This document shows positions 1 to 7,023 of a stretch of DNA of 19,943 bases, piece by piece. The stretch spans positions 1-19,943 of the forward strand of contig CAYWTW010000008.1 of the NCBI GenBank assembly GCA_964461325.1. Reading direction: 5' to 3'. The DNA is from CAYUVV01 sp964461325. Lineage in GTDB: Bacteria > Patescibacteriota > Minisyncoccia > Phycocordibacterales > JACOZG01. Position 1 is the stretch's first letter. Each line of letters starts with the position of its first letter. Position numbers and translations under genes: made by a program. The notes beneath the pieces were generated by a model. The model saw only the letters and a program-made list of their open reading frames with translations. It made no database searches and had not been told where the DNA came from.

Positions 1-2
1 CA

Positions 3-695
3 CCAGCCCCGACAGCGTGTCGGTGCCGTCGAGGTGCTCGGAGCGGCGGCGCGGCGATTACCTTGCTCGCCCAATTTTCCGGCGCGACGGAAACGGCGGT
101 AGTGGAACGCCTCAACCGCGCGTTAAACGCGATTGAGGCGTTGGGTGAGCCGGGAGTAACGGCCGAGGCCGCGGCTCCCGCCGCGGCTGAGGCGTATTGG
201 CAGATTCGCCGCGCTAGTTTTCGCCTCTTGTGCGAGCACGCCGGCGGCCATCTTCGCCCCGCGCCATTTATTGACGACATTATCGTTCCGCCGGCTCGTC
301 TGCCGCAGTTTTTACCAGATCTGGAAAAAATTTTAGCTCGTTACCAGCTGACCTATACTCTAGCTGGCCACATCGGCGATGGTAATTTTCATCTTATTCC
401 ACTAATGGATTTGAGTAATCCCCAGCAACGAGCCTGGATTCCCGAACTGGCCGAAGAAGTTTTTCAATTAGTAATCAAATTTGGCGGTGGCCTGGCGGGT
501 GAGCATAACGACGGCCTCGTGCGCACCTCCTTTTTGCCACTGATGTACCCGCCGGCAATTCTGTCTTTGTTTGCGGAAATTGAAAAAATTTTTGATCCGC
601 TTGGTATTTTCAATCCCAAGAAAAAAACCGGCGATAACCGGGCTTATGCTTTGGCGCACCTTTCCCACTCCAACCGCAACAAGTTTTTCCACTGA
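3..695 (+). CDS. FAD-linked 2-hydroxyacid oxidase (GlcD/D-lactate dehydrogenase-like), C-terminal part, 5' truncated
   Basis: This is the C-terminal (FAD-oxidase_C) portion of a flavoprotein of the glycolate oxidase / D-lactate dehydrogenase family, which oxidises 2-hydroxyacids to 2-oxoacids with FAD. Seen: HIGDGNFH, the conserved metal/substrate His motif of the domain, then GGGLAGEHNDGLVRT, then the terminal FDPLGIFNPKK segment, which is normal for the family C-terminus. The N-terminal FAD-binding domain lies outside the window. The open frame runs back to base 3, but homology-like sequence is only clear from about base 54 (AAITLLAQFSG); the first 50 bases give a Cys/Arg-rich stretch unlike the family, while another frame reads something closer to the expected PxxVEVL-type segment, so a frameshift or poor contig end is possible. 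It lies 17 bases before glycerate kinase. Substrate cannot be told; D-lactate or glycolate are most likely. Confidence 0.8.
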   Translation, partial: PAPTACRCRRGARSGGAAITLLAQFSGATETAVVERLNRALNAIEALGEPGVTAEAAAPAAAEAYWQIRRASFRLLCEHAGGHLRPAPFIDDIIVPPARLPQFLPDLEKILARYQLTYTLAGHIGDGNFHLIPLMDLSNPQQRAWIPELAEEVFQLVIKFGGGLAGEHNDGLVRTSFLPLMYPPAILSLFAEIEKIFDPLGIFNPKKKTGDNRAYALAHLSHSNRNKFFH

Positions 696-697
696 CT

Positions 698-706
698 TGG
701 TATAAT
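698..706 (+). promoter_or_regulatory. Extended -10 promoter (TGg-TATAAT) for glycerate kinase, leaderless
   Basis: A perfect TATAAT (701-706) is preceded by TG one base upstream, forming an extended -10 element just after the stop codon of the oxidase. Transcription would be expected to start about 7 bases after the hexamer, at 713, which is the first base of the GTG start codon. No Shine-Dalgarno sequence is present. The -35 region is not recognisable. Confidence 0.6.
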
Positions 707-712
707 CAGAGA

Positions 713-2017
713 GTGAAAATTAAAAACTTTGACGCCCTCGCGCAGACCCCCCTGCGGCACGCGGCGTTAATGTGGGCCGAAGCGGGATTGGCCGCCATCG
801 ACACCGCCGCCGCGGTTCGACGCGCCGTCAAGCGTCATCCGAATGGCGTGGAGATCAATGGCCAATTTTTTCCATTAACCGCGGGCCGCTTGTGGGTCGT
901 CGGAGTGGGCAAGTGCGCGTTCGACGCGGCCGTCGCGCTCGAATCTATTTTGGGCGAGATGATTGCTGGCGGTTTGATCATCGACGTTCGCGGCGACCGG
1001 TCGCTTCATCGCGTGACGGCCTGCGTTGGGGACCACCCGCTGCCCACGCAAACAAACATTGACCATACTCGTCGCTTGCTTGAGGTGTTGGATCAGGCCA
1101 TGGCTGATGATTTGGTCATCGTCGTGGTTTCGGGGGGCGGCTCCACCTTGCTGTGCCAGCCGCAAAATTCGATTTGTCGGGCCGAGGCCGAAATCGTGTC
1201 TAAATTGTTTACGGCCGGCGCCACGATTCAGGCCATCAATATCGTGCGCAAGCACCTGTCTCTCGCGCGCGGTGGTTGGCTTGCCCAGCGCGCTTATCCG
1301 GCGCGCGTGGTTGGTTTGATTTTTTCTGATGTCCCTGGCGACGATTTGAGCTTCGTTGCTTCCGGGCCGACGGTCAAAGATCAAAGCACGGTGACGGAGG
1401 CAGCGACCCTTTTGCGGCGTTTTGGCTTGACGGGCGGCGGCCAAGACCTGACCGCGCTGATTGAAACGCCAAAAGACGATAAATATTTTTCCCAGGTCAC
1501 TAATTTTTTGATTGTTTCCAACCAGGTCGCGTTAGCGGCGATGGCGACGTCGGCGCGCGCGGCGGGTTTTAAGCCCACGATTTGCAGTCACTGCCTTACC
1601 GGCGAGGCGGCGAGTCTTGGCCGATCGATGGCCGAACGCCTGCGTCAAGCCGTGCCCGGTTCGGTCTTTTTATTTGGCGGCGAAAGCACGGTCACCATCT
1701 CTTCCGGTATTTCTCAAGCCGAGAAACGTCCAGGGGGCGGGCGCAATCAAGAATTAGCTCTCGCCGCTCTTCTCGAGCTGGGGGAGAAAGATCTTGTTTT
1801 GACCCTTGCTTCCGACGGCTGGGATAATACGCCTCACGCCGGCGCCGTGGCCGATCGTGTGACCGTGGACTCGGCCCGGCGGGCTGGTCTCGCGCCGCGG
1901 GAATTTTTAGCTCGCCATGACACCTATGCTTTTTTCGAGCGCACGGCCAATTTTATCGACACCGGCCGGCTCGGTTCCAACGTCGCCGACTTGATTATCG
2001 CCGCGCGCGAGTCTTAA
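713..2017 (+). CDS. Glycerate 2-kinase (GckA/TtuD type, DUF4147 + MOFRL)
   Basis: ATP-dependent phosphorylation of D-glycerate, probably to 2-phosphoglycerate. The 434-residue length is normal for this class of glycerate kinase. Seen: an N-terminal Rossmann-like domain with VVGVGKCAFDAA (about residue 62), the loop SGGGSTLL starting at residue 140, and the C-terminal MOFRL domain with PGGGRNQELAL (340-350) and SDGWDNTPHAGA, the usual nucleotide/glycerate site motifs. The GTG at 713 is chosen because it sits exactly where an extended -10 predicts transcription to start, and the protein then begins at the usual family N-terminus. It lies between an FAD hydroxyacid oxidase and PEP synthase, with enolase downstream, so a 2-phosphoglycerate product would feed enolase directly. 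Family assignment is firm; the 2- versus 3-phosphate product is inference from family and context. Confidence 0.9.
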   Translation: MKIKNFDALAQTPLRHAALMWAEAGLAAIDTAAAVRRAVKRHPNGVEINGQFFPLTAGRLWVVGVGKCAFDAAVALESILGEMIAGGLIIDVRGDRSLHRVTACVGDHPLPTQTNIDHTRRLLEVLDQAMADDLVIVVVSGGGSTLLCQPQNSICRAEAEIVSKLFTAGATIQAINIVRKHLSLARGGWLAQRAYPARVVGLIFSDVPGDDLSFVASGPTVKDQSTVTEAATLLRRFGLTGGGQDLTALIETPKDDKYFSQVTNFLIVSNQVALAAMATSARAAGFKPTICSHCLTGEAASLGRSMAERLRQAVPGSVFLFGGESTVTISSGISQAEKRPGGGRNQELALAALLELGEKDLVLTLASDGWDNTPHAGAVADRVTVDSARRAGLAPREFLARHDTYAFFERTANFIDTGRLGSNVADLIIAARES

Positions 2018-2019
2018 GG

Positions 2020-2025
2020 TATAAT
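2020..2025 (+). promoter_or_regulatory. -10 element (TATAAT) for PEP synthase
   Basis: A perfect TATAAT begins three bases after the glycerate kinase stop codon. Expected transcription start is near 2032, giving a leader of only about 9 bases before the ATG at 2041 and no Shine-Dalgarno site. There is no TG extension and no clear -35 box, so the promoter call rests on the hexamer, its position and the repeated pattern in this window. Confidence 0.5.
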
Positions 2026-2040
2026 TGAGTTACTTAAAAC

Positions 2041-4455
2041 ATGAATGACAAAGAAAAAAAATTAATTTGTTGGTTGTCAGAAGTTGGTTTAGCGGATGTC
2101 GGTCTGGTTGGCGGTAAAAATGCCTCGCTCGGCGAAATGTTCCAACAGCTGACTCCATTGGGGGTGCGCGTGCCCGACGGTTTCGCGGTTACAGCTTTTG
2201 CTTACAATCATTTTATCGATGATTCTGGTCTCAAAGTCAAAATTGCCGAGTTGTTGCGCGGGTTGGATACTCACGATTTGCGGGATTTGCAGGCGCGGGG
2301 TAAGGCCGTGCGCGAGAGTATTCTGGCGGCAGAATTGCCAACTGACTTGGCGGAAGCGATTAAAACCGCTTACCGCGCCTTGGGGGAAAAATATGGTGGC
2401 GATAACGAGGTGGCCGTTCGGTCGTCGGCCACAGCCGAAGATTTGCCGGGCGCTTCGTTTGCCGGTCAGCAGGAGACTTATCTGAATGTTCGGGGCGAGG
2501 TCGCCGTGCTGGAGGCGGTTAAAAAATGCTTCGCTTCGTTGTTTACCGACCGCGCGATTTCTTACCGTCAAGACAAGGGCTTCGCCCATCTCGACGTTTC
2601 GCTCTCGGTAACCGTTCAACGGATGGTGCGTTCCGATTTGGCCGCGAGTGGCGTGATGTTTACCATCGACACGGAGAGCGGATTTTCTAAAACCGTGGTT
2701 ATCAACTCGTCTTATGGTTTGGGCGAATTAATCGTGCAAGGAGGAGTAACCCCGGACGAGTTTTTAGTTTTTAAACCGACCTTAAGCGAGGGCTTTCGCT
2801 CGATTATCGCTAAAGATTTAGGCGTTAAGGATAAAAAAATTGTTTACGACCGAGATAAAATTATTTCGGTGCTGGTGCCGGCCGAAGATCAAAATCGGTT
2901 TTCCATTACCGATGATGAGGTCCTCGAGTTGGCCCGCTGGGGAGTGCAGGTTGAAGAGTATTTCTCAAAAAAATACGGCCGCCTTCAGCCGATGGATATC
3001 GAGTGGGCCAAGGATGGTCAAACCGGCCAATTGTTTGTGGTGCAGGCGCGGCCTGAGACGGTTCACTCGGCTACTGACCCCAACGTTTATCGCGAGTATC
3101 GTCTGGAGGGAAGCGGCGAAACCCTTGTAACGGGAGCGGCGGTGGGGGCGAAGATCGCGACCGGCCGGGCTCGCTTAATCCGCTCGCCAGAAAATATTCA
3201 TGAATTTGAAAAGGGGGAAGTTTTAGTGACCGAAATTACCGATCCCGATTGGGAACCAATTATGAAAATCGCTTCGGCTATTGTCACGGACCGCGGCGGT
3301 CGGACCTCGCACGCGGCCATTGTTTCGCGCGAACTTGGTATTCCGTGCATCGTCGGAACCGGCACGGCCACCAGCCGGATACCAAGCGGTGAAATGGTTA
3401 CAATTGATTGTTCGTCGGGTCAAGCCGGCGTGGTCTATCGAGGTGAGTTGCCTTTTCGGACAATCGACCACCGGCTCGATGTTCTGCCAGAAACACGGAC
3501 TAAAATGATGTTGAATATCGGTTCGCCGGAAGAGGCCTTTCGCCATTATCGCTTACCGGCCGCTGGTGTGGGCTTAGGGCGGCTGGAATTCATTATCAAT
3601 TCACACATTCGGGTCCACCCTAATTTGTTGATCAATTTTGAACAAGTGCGCCAGCGACCGGAACATCAGGCGTTGATTGCCGAAGTGGAAGTCCTGACTC
3701 GTGGTTATGGCGACAAACGTCAATACTATGTTGAAGAATTGGCCGAAGGTGTGGCCAAGATCGCCGCCGTAGTCTACCCGCACGAGGCGATTATCCGGTT
3801 TTCTGACTTCAAAACCAACGAATACCGAACTTTGTTAGGCGGCGCTCTGTATGAACCCGAAGAGGAGAACCCGATGATTGGTTGGCGCGGCGCCTCTCGT
3901 TATTATCATCCTAATTTTCGAGAGGCTTTCGCGCTTGAGTGCCAAGCGCTCAAGCGGGCGCGGGAGGTGTTTGGCTTGAAAAATATCGTTCCGATGGTGC
4001 CGTTTTGTCGGACTTTGGGTGAGGCCGATCAGGTTTTAGCGGCGATGACGGTGGCGGGTTTGGACCGCGGCCGGGACCAGAGTCTGCGGATTTATATGAT
4101 GTGCGAGATTCCGTCGAATGTAATTTTGGCTGACGAGTTTTTAAATCGCTTCGACGGTTATTCGATCGGTTCCAACGATTTAACGCAATTGGTGCTCGGG
4201 CTTGACCGTGATTCGGCGATGCTTTCGTCTATCGGTAACGAAAATGACGAGTCTCTGCGTCGCTTGCTTGTGCAGGTGATCGAGACGGCGCGCCGACGAG
4301 GCAAGTACATTGGCATTTGTGGTCAAGGCCCGTCTGATTTTCCCGATTTTGCCGCGATGTTGGTGCGGGCCGATATCGCCAGTTTGTCGCTTAATCCGGA
4401 CTCATTTATTAAGACGATTGAGGTCGTGGCGGCGGCGGAGCGCCAGATTAAGTAG
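2041..4455 (+). CDS. ppsA: Phosphoenolpyruvate synthase
   Basis: Interconverts pyruvate + ATP and PEP + AMP + phosphate. The 804 residues match the usual length of about 790-800. Domain order is canonical: N-terminal ATP-grasp-like nucleotide-binding domain (VGGKNASLGEM at about 23; AVRSSATAEDLPGASFAGQQETYLN at about 124-148), central swivelling phosphohistidine domain with GGRTSHAAI (catalytic His424), and C-terminal PEP/pyruvate TIM barrel with LGRLEFIINSHI, the metal-binding MMCEIPSN segment, GSNDLTQLVLG and the catalytic Cys760 in GICGQ. All key residues are present, so it should be active. In many fermentative CPR genomes this enzyme is proposed to work toward ATP formation (PEP + AMP + Pi to pyruvate + ATP) because pyruvate kinase is often absent; that direction is inference here. 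Nine bases separate it from the next gene. Confidence 0.95.
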   Translation: MNDKEKKLICWLSEVGLADVGLVGGKNASLGEMFQQLTPLGVRVPDGFAVTAFAYNHFIDDSGLKVKIAELLRGLDTHDLRDLQARGKAVRESILAAELPTDLAEAIKTAYRALGEKYGGDNEVAVRSSATAEDLPGASFAGQQETYLNVRGEVAVLEAVKKCFASLFTDRAISYRQDKGFAHLDVSLSVTVQRMVRSDLAASGVMFTIDTESGFSKTVVINSSYGLGELIVQGGVTPDEFLVFKPTLSEGFRSIIAKDLGVKDKKIVYDRDKIISVLVPAEDQNRFSITDDEVLELARWGVQVEEYFSKKYGRLQPMDIEWAKDGQTGQLFVVQARPETVHSATDPNVYREYRLEGSGETLVTGAAVGAKIATGRARLIRSPENIHEFEKGEVLVTEITDPDWEPIMKIASAIVTDRGGRTSHAAIVSRELGIPCIVGTGTATSRIPSGEMVTIDCSSGQAGVVYRGELPFRTIDHRLDVLPETRTKMMLNIGSPEEAFRHYRLPAAGVGLGRLEFIINSHIRVHPNLLINFEQVRQRPEHQALIAEVEVLTRGYGDKRQYYVEELAEGVAKIAAVVYPHEAIIRFSDFKTNEYRTLLGGALYEPEEENPMIGWRGASRYYHPNFREAFALECQALKRAREVFGLKNIVPMVPFCRTLGEADQVLAAMTVAGLDRGRDQSLRIYMMCEIPSNVILADEFLNRFDGYSIGSNDLTQLVLGLDRDSAMLSSIGNENDESLRRLLVQVIETARRRGKYIGICGQGPSDFPDFAAMLVRADIASLSLNPDSFIKTIEVVAAAERQIK

Positions 4456-4458
4456 ATT
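4453..4458 (+). promoter_or_regulatory. Possible -10 element (TAGATT) overlapping the ppsA stop codon
   Basis: TAGATT starts on the TAG stop of ppsA and ends 7 bases before the ATG at 4465, the same geometry as the stronger leaderless promoters in this window. It is a weaker match to TATAAT and has no TG extension or -35 box, and stop codons supply TA by chance, so this is tentative. Confidence 0.25.
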
Positions 4459-4464
4459 TAGTGC

Positions 4465-5490
4465 ATGAAAAAAGTTTTATTTTACGATCTGGAAAATTGG
4501 GAGCGCGAATATTTGAACCGGCATTCGGGTTGGGTCGAGGTTGGTTTGGAGGCGATATTTGCCGTTGGCCCTCTTGACGACAGCAATTTGCCCACTCCTG
4601 ACGAGGGCGTGGAAGTTTTGTCGGTGTTCGTGGGGGCGCAAGTGACGCGAAAGGTTTTAGAACGATTTCCCAATTTGCGTTTGGTGGTGGCGCGTTCAAC
4701 GGGTTTTGACCATATTGATTTGACCGCTGCTCGCGAGCGGGGGGTAACGGTGACTAACGTCCCCAATTATGGCGAAAACACGGTGGCGGAATACGCCTTC
4801 GCTCTGCTTTTGTCCTTGTCGAGAAAAATTTATCAAGGCTATGATCAAATTAGGGAATCGGGCAGTTTTGGCTTAGACGGTTTGCGCGGATTTGATTTGC
4901 AGGGCAAAACTATTGGCGTGGTTGGGACGGGCAATATCGGGCGTCACGTTATCCGGATTGCCCGCGGTTTTGATATGCGTGTAATTGCTACCGACGCTCG
5001 CCCGGATGAGTCAGCGGCCTCCCAGCTTGGTTTTCGTTACGTTCCGTTTGAAGAATTGCTCGCGACGACGGAAGTGATTACTCTGCACGTGCCTTATCTG
5101 CCCGCGACTCATCATTTGATTAATCGGGAGACCCTGGCTAAAACCAAACGCGGCGCGGTGCTCGTTAATACCAGCCGCGGTCCGGTTGTGGAGACCGAAG
5201 CTTTAGTAGCCGCGTTAACGAGCGGCCAATTAGCCGGGGCGGCCCTTGATGTGCTGGAAGAAGAGGGAACGACCAAGGATGAGCTCCGTTTTTTGGCCAA
5301 TCCTCATCCGGCGGAAGTTAATTTGCGAACGATTTTGGCTAATCATATTTTAATCGACTTGCCGAACGTCATTATTACTCCGCATAATGCTTTCAATACG
5401 TGGGAGGCCCTGCAGAGAATTCTCGATACAACCGTAGCCAACATCGCTGGTTGGCTGAAGGGAGCGGTGATCAACGAAGTCAAAGTTTGA
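4465..5490 (+). CDS. D-2-hydroxyacid dehydrogenase, D-lactate dehydrogenase-like
   Basis: NAD(P)-dependent reduction of a 2-oxoacid to the D-2-hydroxyacid; pyruvate to D-lactate is the best guess. The 341 residues fit the family. Seen: Rossmann motif GxGxxG at 154-159 (GTGNIG) with the adenosine-ribose Asp177, which indicates NAD rather than NADP; catalytic Arg238 in NTSRGP; a Glu cluster 265-267 after LDV; catalytic His307 in TPHNAFNT. The HNAFNT motif and the long segment after the catalytic Glu resemble LdhA-type D-lactate dehydrogenases more than hydroxypyruvate reductases, whose equivalent is usually TPHxAGxT. The gene ends one base before the enolase start, so the two are surely co-expressed. 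Hydroxypyruvate or glyoxylate reduction cannot be excluded. Confidence 0.88.
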   Translation: MKKVLFYDLENWEREYLNRHSGWVEVGLEAIFAVGPLDDSNLPTPDEGVEVLSVFVGAQVTRKVLERFPNLRLVVARSTGFDHIDLTAARERGVTVTNVPNYGENTVAEYAFALLLSLSRKIYQGYDQIRESGSFGLDGLRGFDLQGKTIGVVGTGNIGRHVIRIARGFDMRVIATDARPDESAASQLGFRYVPFEELLATTEVITLHVPYLPATHHLINRETLAKTKRGAVLVNTSRGPVVETEALVAALTSGQLAGAALDVLEEEGTTKDELRFLANPHPAEVNLRTILANHILIDLPNVIITPHNAFNTWEALQRILDTTVANIAGWLKGAVINEVKV

Positions 5491-5491
5491 C

Positions 5492-6667
5492 ATGACTGCC
5501 TCGGCTCGTCTGAATAATTTAGTCGCGCGAACCATTCTTGATTCGCGGGGCGAACGGACGCTGGAGGTAGAGTTGCGAGCTGGCGGTGAACGGACTGTTG
5601 CTTCCGTTCCCGCCGGCCGTTCCCGCGGTCGGCGGGAGGCGGCCGTTTTGCCAGCGGACGAGGCGGTAACGTTAATCAATGAAACGATCGCCCCAGCTCT
5701 CCGCGATCAAAAACTGGATTTAATGTTTTTAGACAACCGCTTGTTAACTTTAGACGGCACGGCCGACAAAAGTCGTTTGGGCGGCAATACTACGCTCGCG
5801 GTCTCGTTGGCTGTGGCGCGTCTGGGCGCGCGCTTGGCTAATCAGCCTTTATGGCGATATTTGGCCAATTTGGCCGGAACTAAACCGGCGACGCCTCGCC
5901 TGCTCGCCAACCTAATTAACGGCGGGGTTCATGCCGGCAGTCAGCTCCAGCTTCAAGAATTTATGGTAATTCCGCCTCGCCTTCCGCTCTCGAGGGCGAT
6001 AGGTATCGTGGTTCGAGTTTATCAAGTTTTGCGAGCCGGACTGCTTAGTCGTTTTGGGCCGATGTCGGTTAATTTAGGCGACGAAGGCGGCTTTGCGCCG
6101 CCGTTGCGAGACGATCGATTGCCCTTAGGTCTGATTCGTTCCGCGGCCGCAGCGGCCAATGTGGGCGAGATCGATTTGGGTATCGACGCGGCCGGTAGCA
6201 GTCTCCGGATTAAACCCCACGCGCTCCGCGAGCTTTACGATCAACTAATTCGAGATTATCAGCTCTGGTATTTAGAAGATCCTTTTGCCGAGGATGATTT
6301 GGAGAGTCATGCCGAGATTTTGACCAATTATCCTCGCGGGCCACTAATTGTCGGAGACGACCTGACTGTCACCAATGCTCGCCTAATTGAGGCTGTGGCC
6401 ATTGCCCGGGCGGCCAATGGCGTTATCATCAAACCCAATCAAGTTGGCACTTTGACCGAAACTTTTCAAGCCGTGGCCGCGGCGCGAGCCCATGGCTGGC
6501 AGGTTTTTGTCTCCCATCGTTCGGGCGAGACGAACGACGATTTTATTGCTGATTTGGCTTGCGCCATTGGTGCCACGGGCTTCAAGCTCGGAGCGCCGGC
6601 GCGCGGCGAGCGGATAGCTAAATATAATCGTCTATTAATGATTGAACGGGAAGGTTTAGAATTATGA
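5492..6667 (+). CDS. eno: Enolase, divergent and short
   Basis: Converts 2-phosphoglycerate to PEP. At 391 residues it is about 30-40 shorter than usual. Catalytic residues aligned by eye are all kept: the loop Ser44, His147, Glu156 (QEFM), Glu198 (GDEGGFAP), metal ligands Asp232, Glu262 (LEDPF) and Asp289 (VGDD), Lys314 (IIKPNQVGTLTET), His342-Arg343-Ser344 (SHRSGET) and Lys365. Two features are odd. The mobile loop 1, normally PSGASTG, reads PAGRSRG followed by RREA. The usual RDGD...GKGV segment after that loop is missing, leaving about 12 fewer residues before IAPAL. The gene follows the dehydrogenase by one base without a Shine-Dalgarno site and overlaps the next gene by ATGA, implying translational coupling. 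It is probably a working enolase; a related lyase or a second, specialised paralogue is the alternative. Confidence 0.87.
   Translation: MTASARLNNLVARTILDSRGERTLEVELRAGGERTVASVPAGRSRGRREAAVLPADEAVTLINETIAPALRDQKLDLMFLDNRLLTLDGTADKSRLGGNTTLAVSLAVARLGARLANQPLWRYLANLAGTKPATPRLLANLINGGVHAGSQLQLQEFMVIPPRLPLSRAIGIVVRVYQVLRAGLLSRFGPMSVNLGDEGGFAPPLRDDRLPLGLIRSAAAAANVGEIDLGIDAAGSSLRIKPHALRELYDQLIRDYQLWYLEDPFAEDDLESHAEILTNYPRGPLIVGDDLTVTNARLIEAVAIARAANGVIIKPNQVGTLTETFQAVAAARAHGWQVFVSHRSGETNDDFIADLACAIGATGFKLGAPARGERIAKYNRLLMIEREGLEL
5608..5637 (+). repeat. Inverted repeat inside enolase at the catalytic loop codons
   Basis: An 11-base arm at 5608-5618 pairs with 5627-5637 (one G-T wobble) around an 8-base loop. 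It encodes exactly the arginine-rich, non-canonical loop 1 (residues about 39-49). In a GC-rich gene this could be chance from Arg and Pro/Ala codons, but its position over the one divergent active-site loop is notable. Confidence 0.5.
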
Positions 6668-6879
6668 CATCGCGCCACAAAGGTTTTGGTTTATTTGGTT
6701 TGCTCATCACTCTGGCCATTATTAGTTTTTTATTTTGGTCTGGGTGGCGGGCGCTGTCTTCAGCCGGTCTCGGCTTGCCCGGCGCCGGCCAGACGCCGCT
6801 GGGCGAATACCTGCCGGCGATTGACGCGGCGCGCGGCGCGCGAGACTTAATCGAGCAACATTCCGCCCCGGGCCGTTAG
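6664..6879 (+). CDS. Small single-pass membrane protein with prepilin-like N-terminus
   Basis: A 71-residue protein with a short basic start (MTSRHKG) followed by a 20-residue hydrophobic helix, residues about 8-27. The junction KGFGLFGLLITLAI resembles a type IV prepilin cleavage site (cut after Gly7, then Phe), but the Glu at mature position 5 that almost all pilins have is Gly here. After the helix comes a Gly/Pro linker and a short amphipathic segment (AIDAARGARDLIEQ). No pilin globular domain is present, so it may be a minor pseudopilin-like peptide or simply a membrane-anchored short protein; I do not recognise a family. ATG overlaps the enolase TGA, so translation is coupled. The terminator at 6967-7007 closes the unit. 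Confidence 0.65.
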   Translation: MTSRHKGFGLFGLLITLAIISFLFWSGWRALSSAGLGLPGAGQTPLGEYLPAIDAARGARDLIEQHSAPGR

Positions 6880-6913
6880 TTATCCACTTCGGGGATTTGC
6901 CAGGTTATTTTTA

Positions 6914-7007
6914 TATACTTAAAATAAATATGGATTTACTTTAGCTCTCCTACCTCCCCCCTCGGGTGCGCTACCGTCCAGGACTGGATACGGTGGCGCA
7001 TTTTTTT
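6914..7007 (+). ncRNA. Possible small RNA with C-rich single-stranded region and intrinsic terminator
   Basis: In the 144-base gap after the enolase operon, TATACT (6914-6919) could serve as a -10 element and would start an RNA near 6926 that ends at the terminator U-tract (7007), about 80 bases. Its body (6944-6964) is a pyrimidine run rich in CUCC/CCUCC, complementary to Shine-Dalgarno sequences, followed by the terminator hairpin. There is no convincing -35 box. The simple alternative is that this is just the 3' untranslated region of the upstream operon. Confidence 0.25.
6967..7007 (+). terminator. Rho-independent terminator of the glycolysis block
   Basis: The arms 6967-6977 and 6990-7000 form an 11-bp stem (one G-U wobble) around a 12-base loop that can pair further (CCA/TGG), followed directly by seven T at 7001-7007. 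No A-run lies upstream of the stem, so it acts on the + strand only. Confidence 0.88.
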
Positions 7008-7008
7008 G

Positions 7009-7017
7009 TGTTAGAAT
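7009..7017 (+). promoter_or_regulatory. Extended -10 promoter (TGt-TAGAAT) for the VIT-family gene, leaderless
   Basis: TG-n-TAGAAT starts two bases after the terminator U-tract. Seven bases after the hexamer is 7024, the A of the ATG, so the mRNA should be leaderless; no Shine-Dalgarno site exists. There is no recognisable -35 box, since that region is occupied by the terminator hairpin. Confidence 0.55.
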
Positions 7018-7023
7018 TCTAAA

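Noticed and set aside
875..1444. Long reverse-strand open frames, for example 875-1444 and 16071-16787
   Set aside because: They lie entirely opposite well-supported genes (glycerate kinase, GlyRS), encode Arg/Gln-rich sequence without recognisable domains, and have no promoter or Shine-Dalgarno support; typical antisense shadows in GC-rich DNA.
5488..6667. Alternative genetic code with UGA as sense codon
   Set aside because: TGA ends several genes (695, 5490, 6667, 9435, 19626) exactly at family C-termini and no family motif continues past it, so the standard bacterial code applies.
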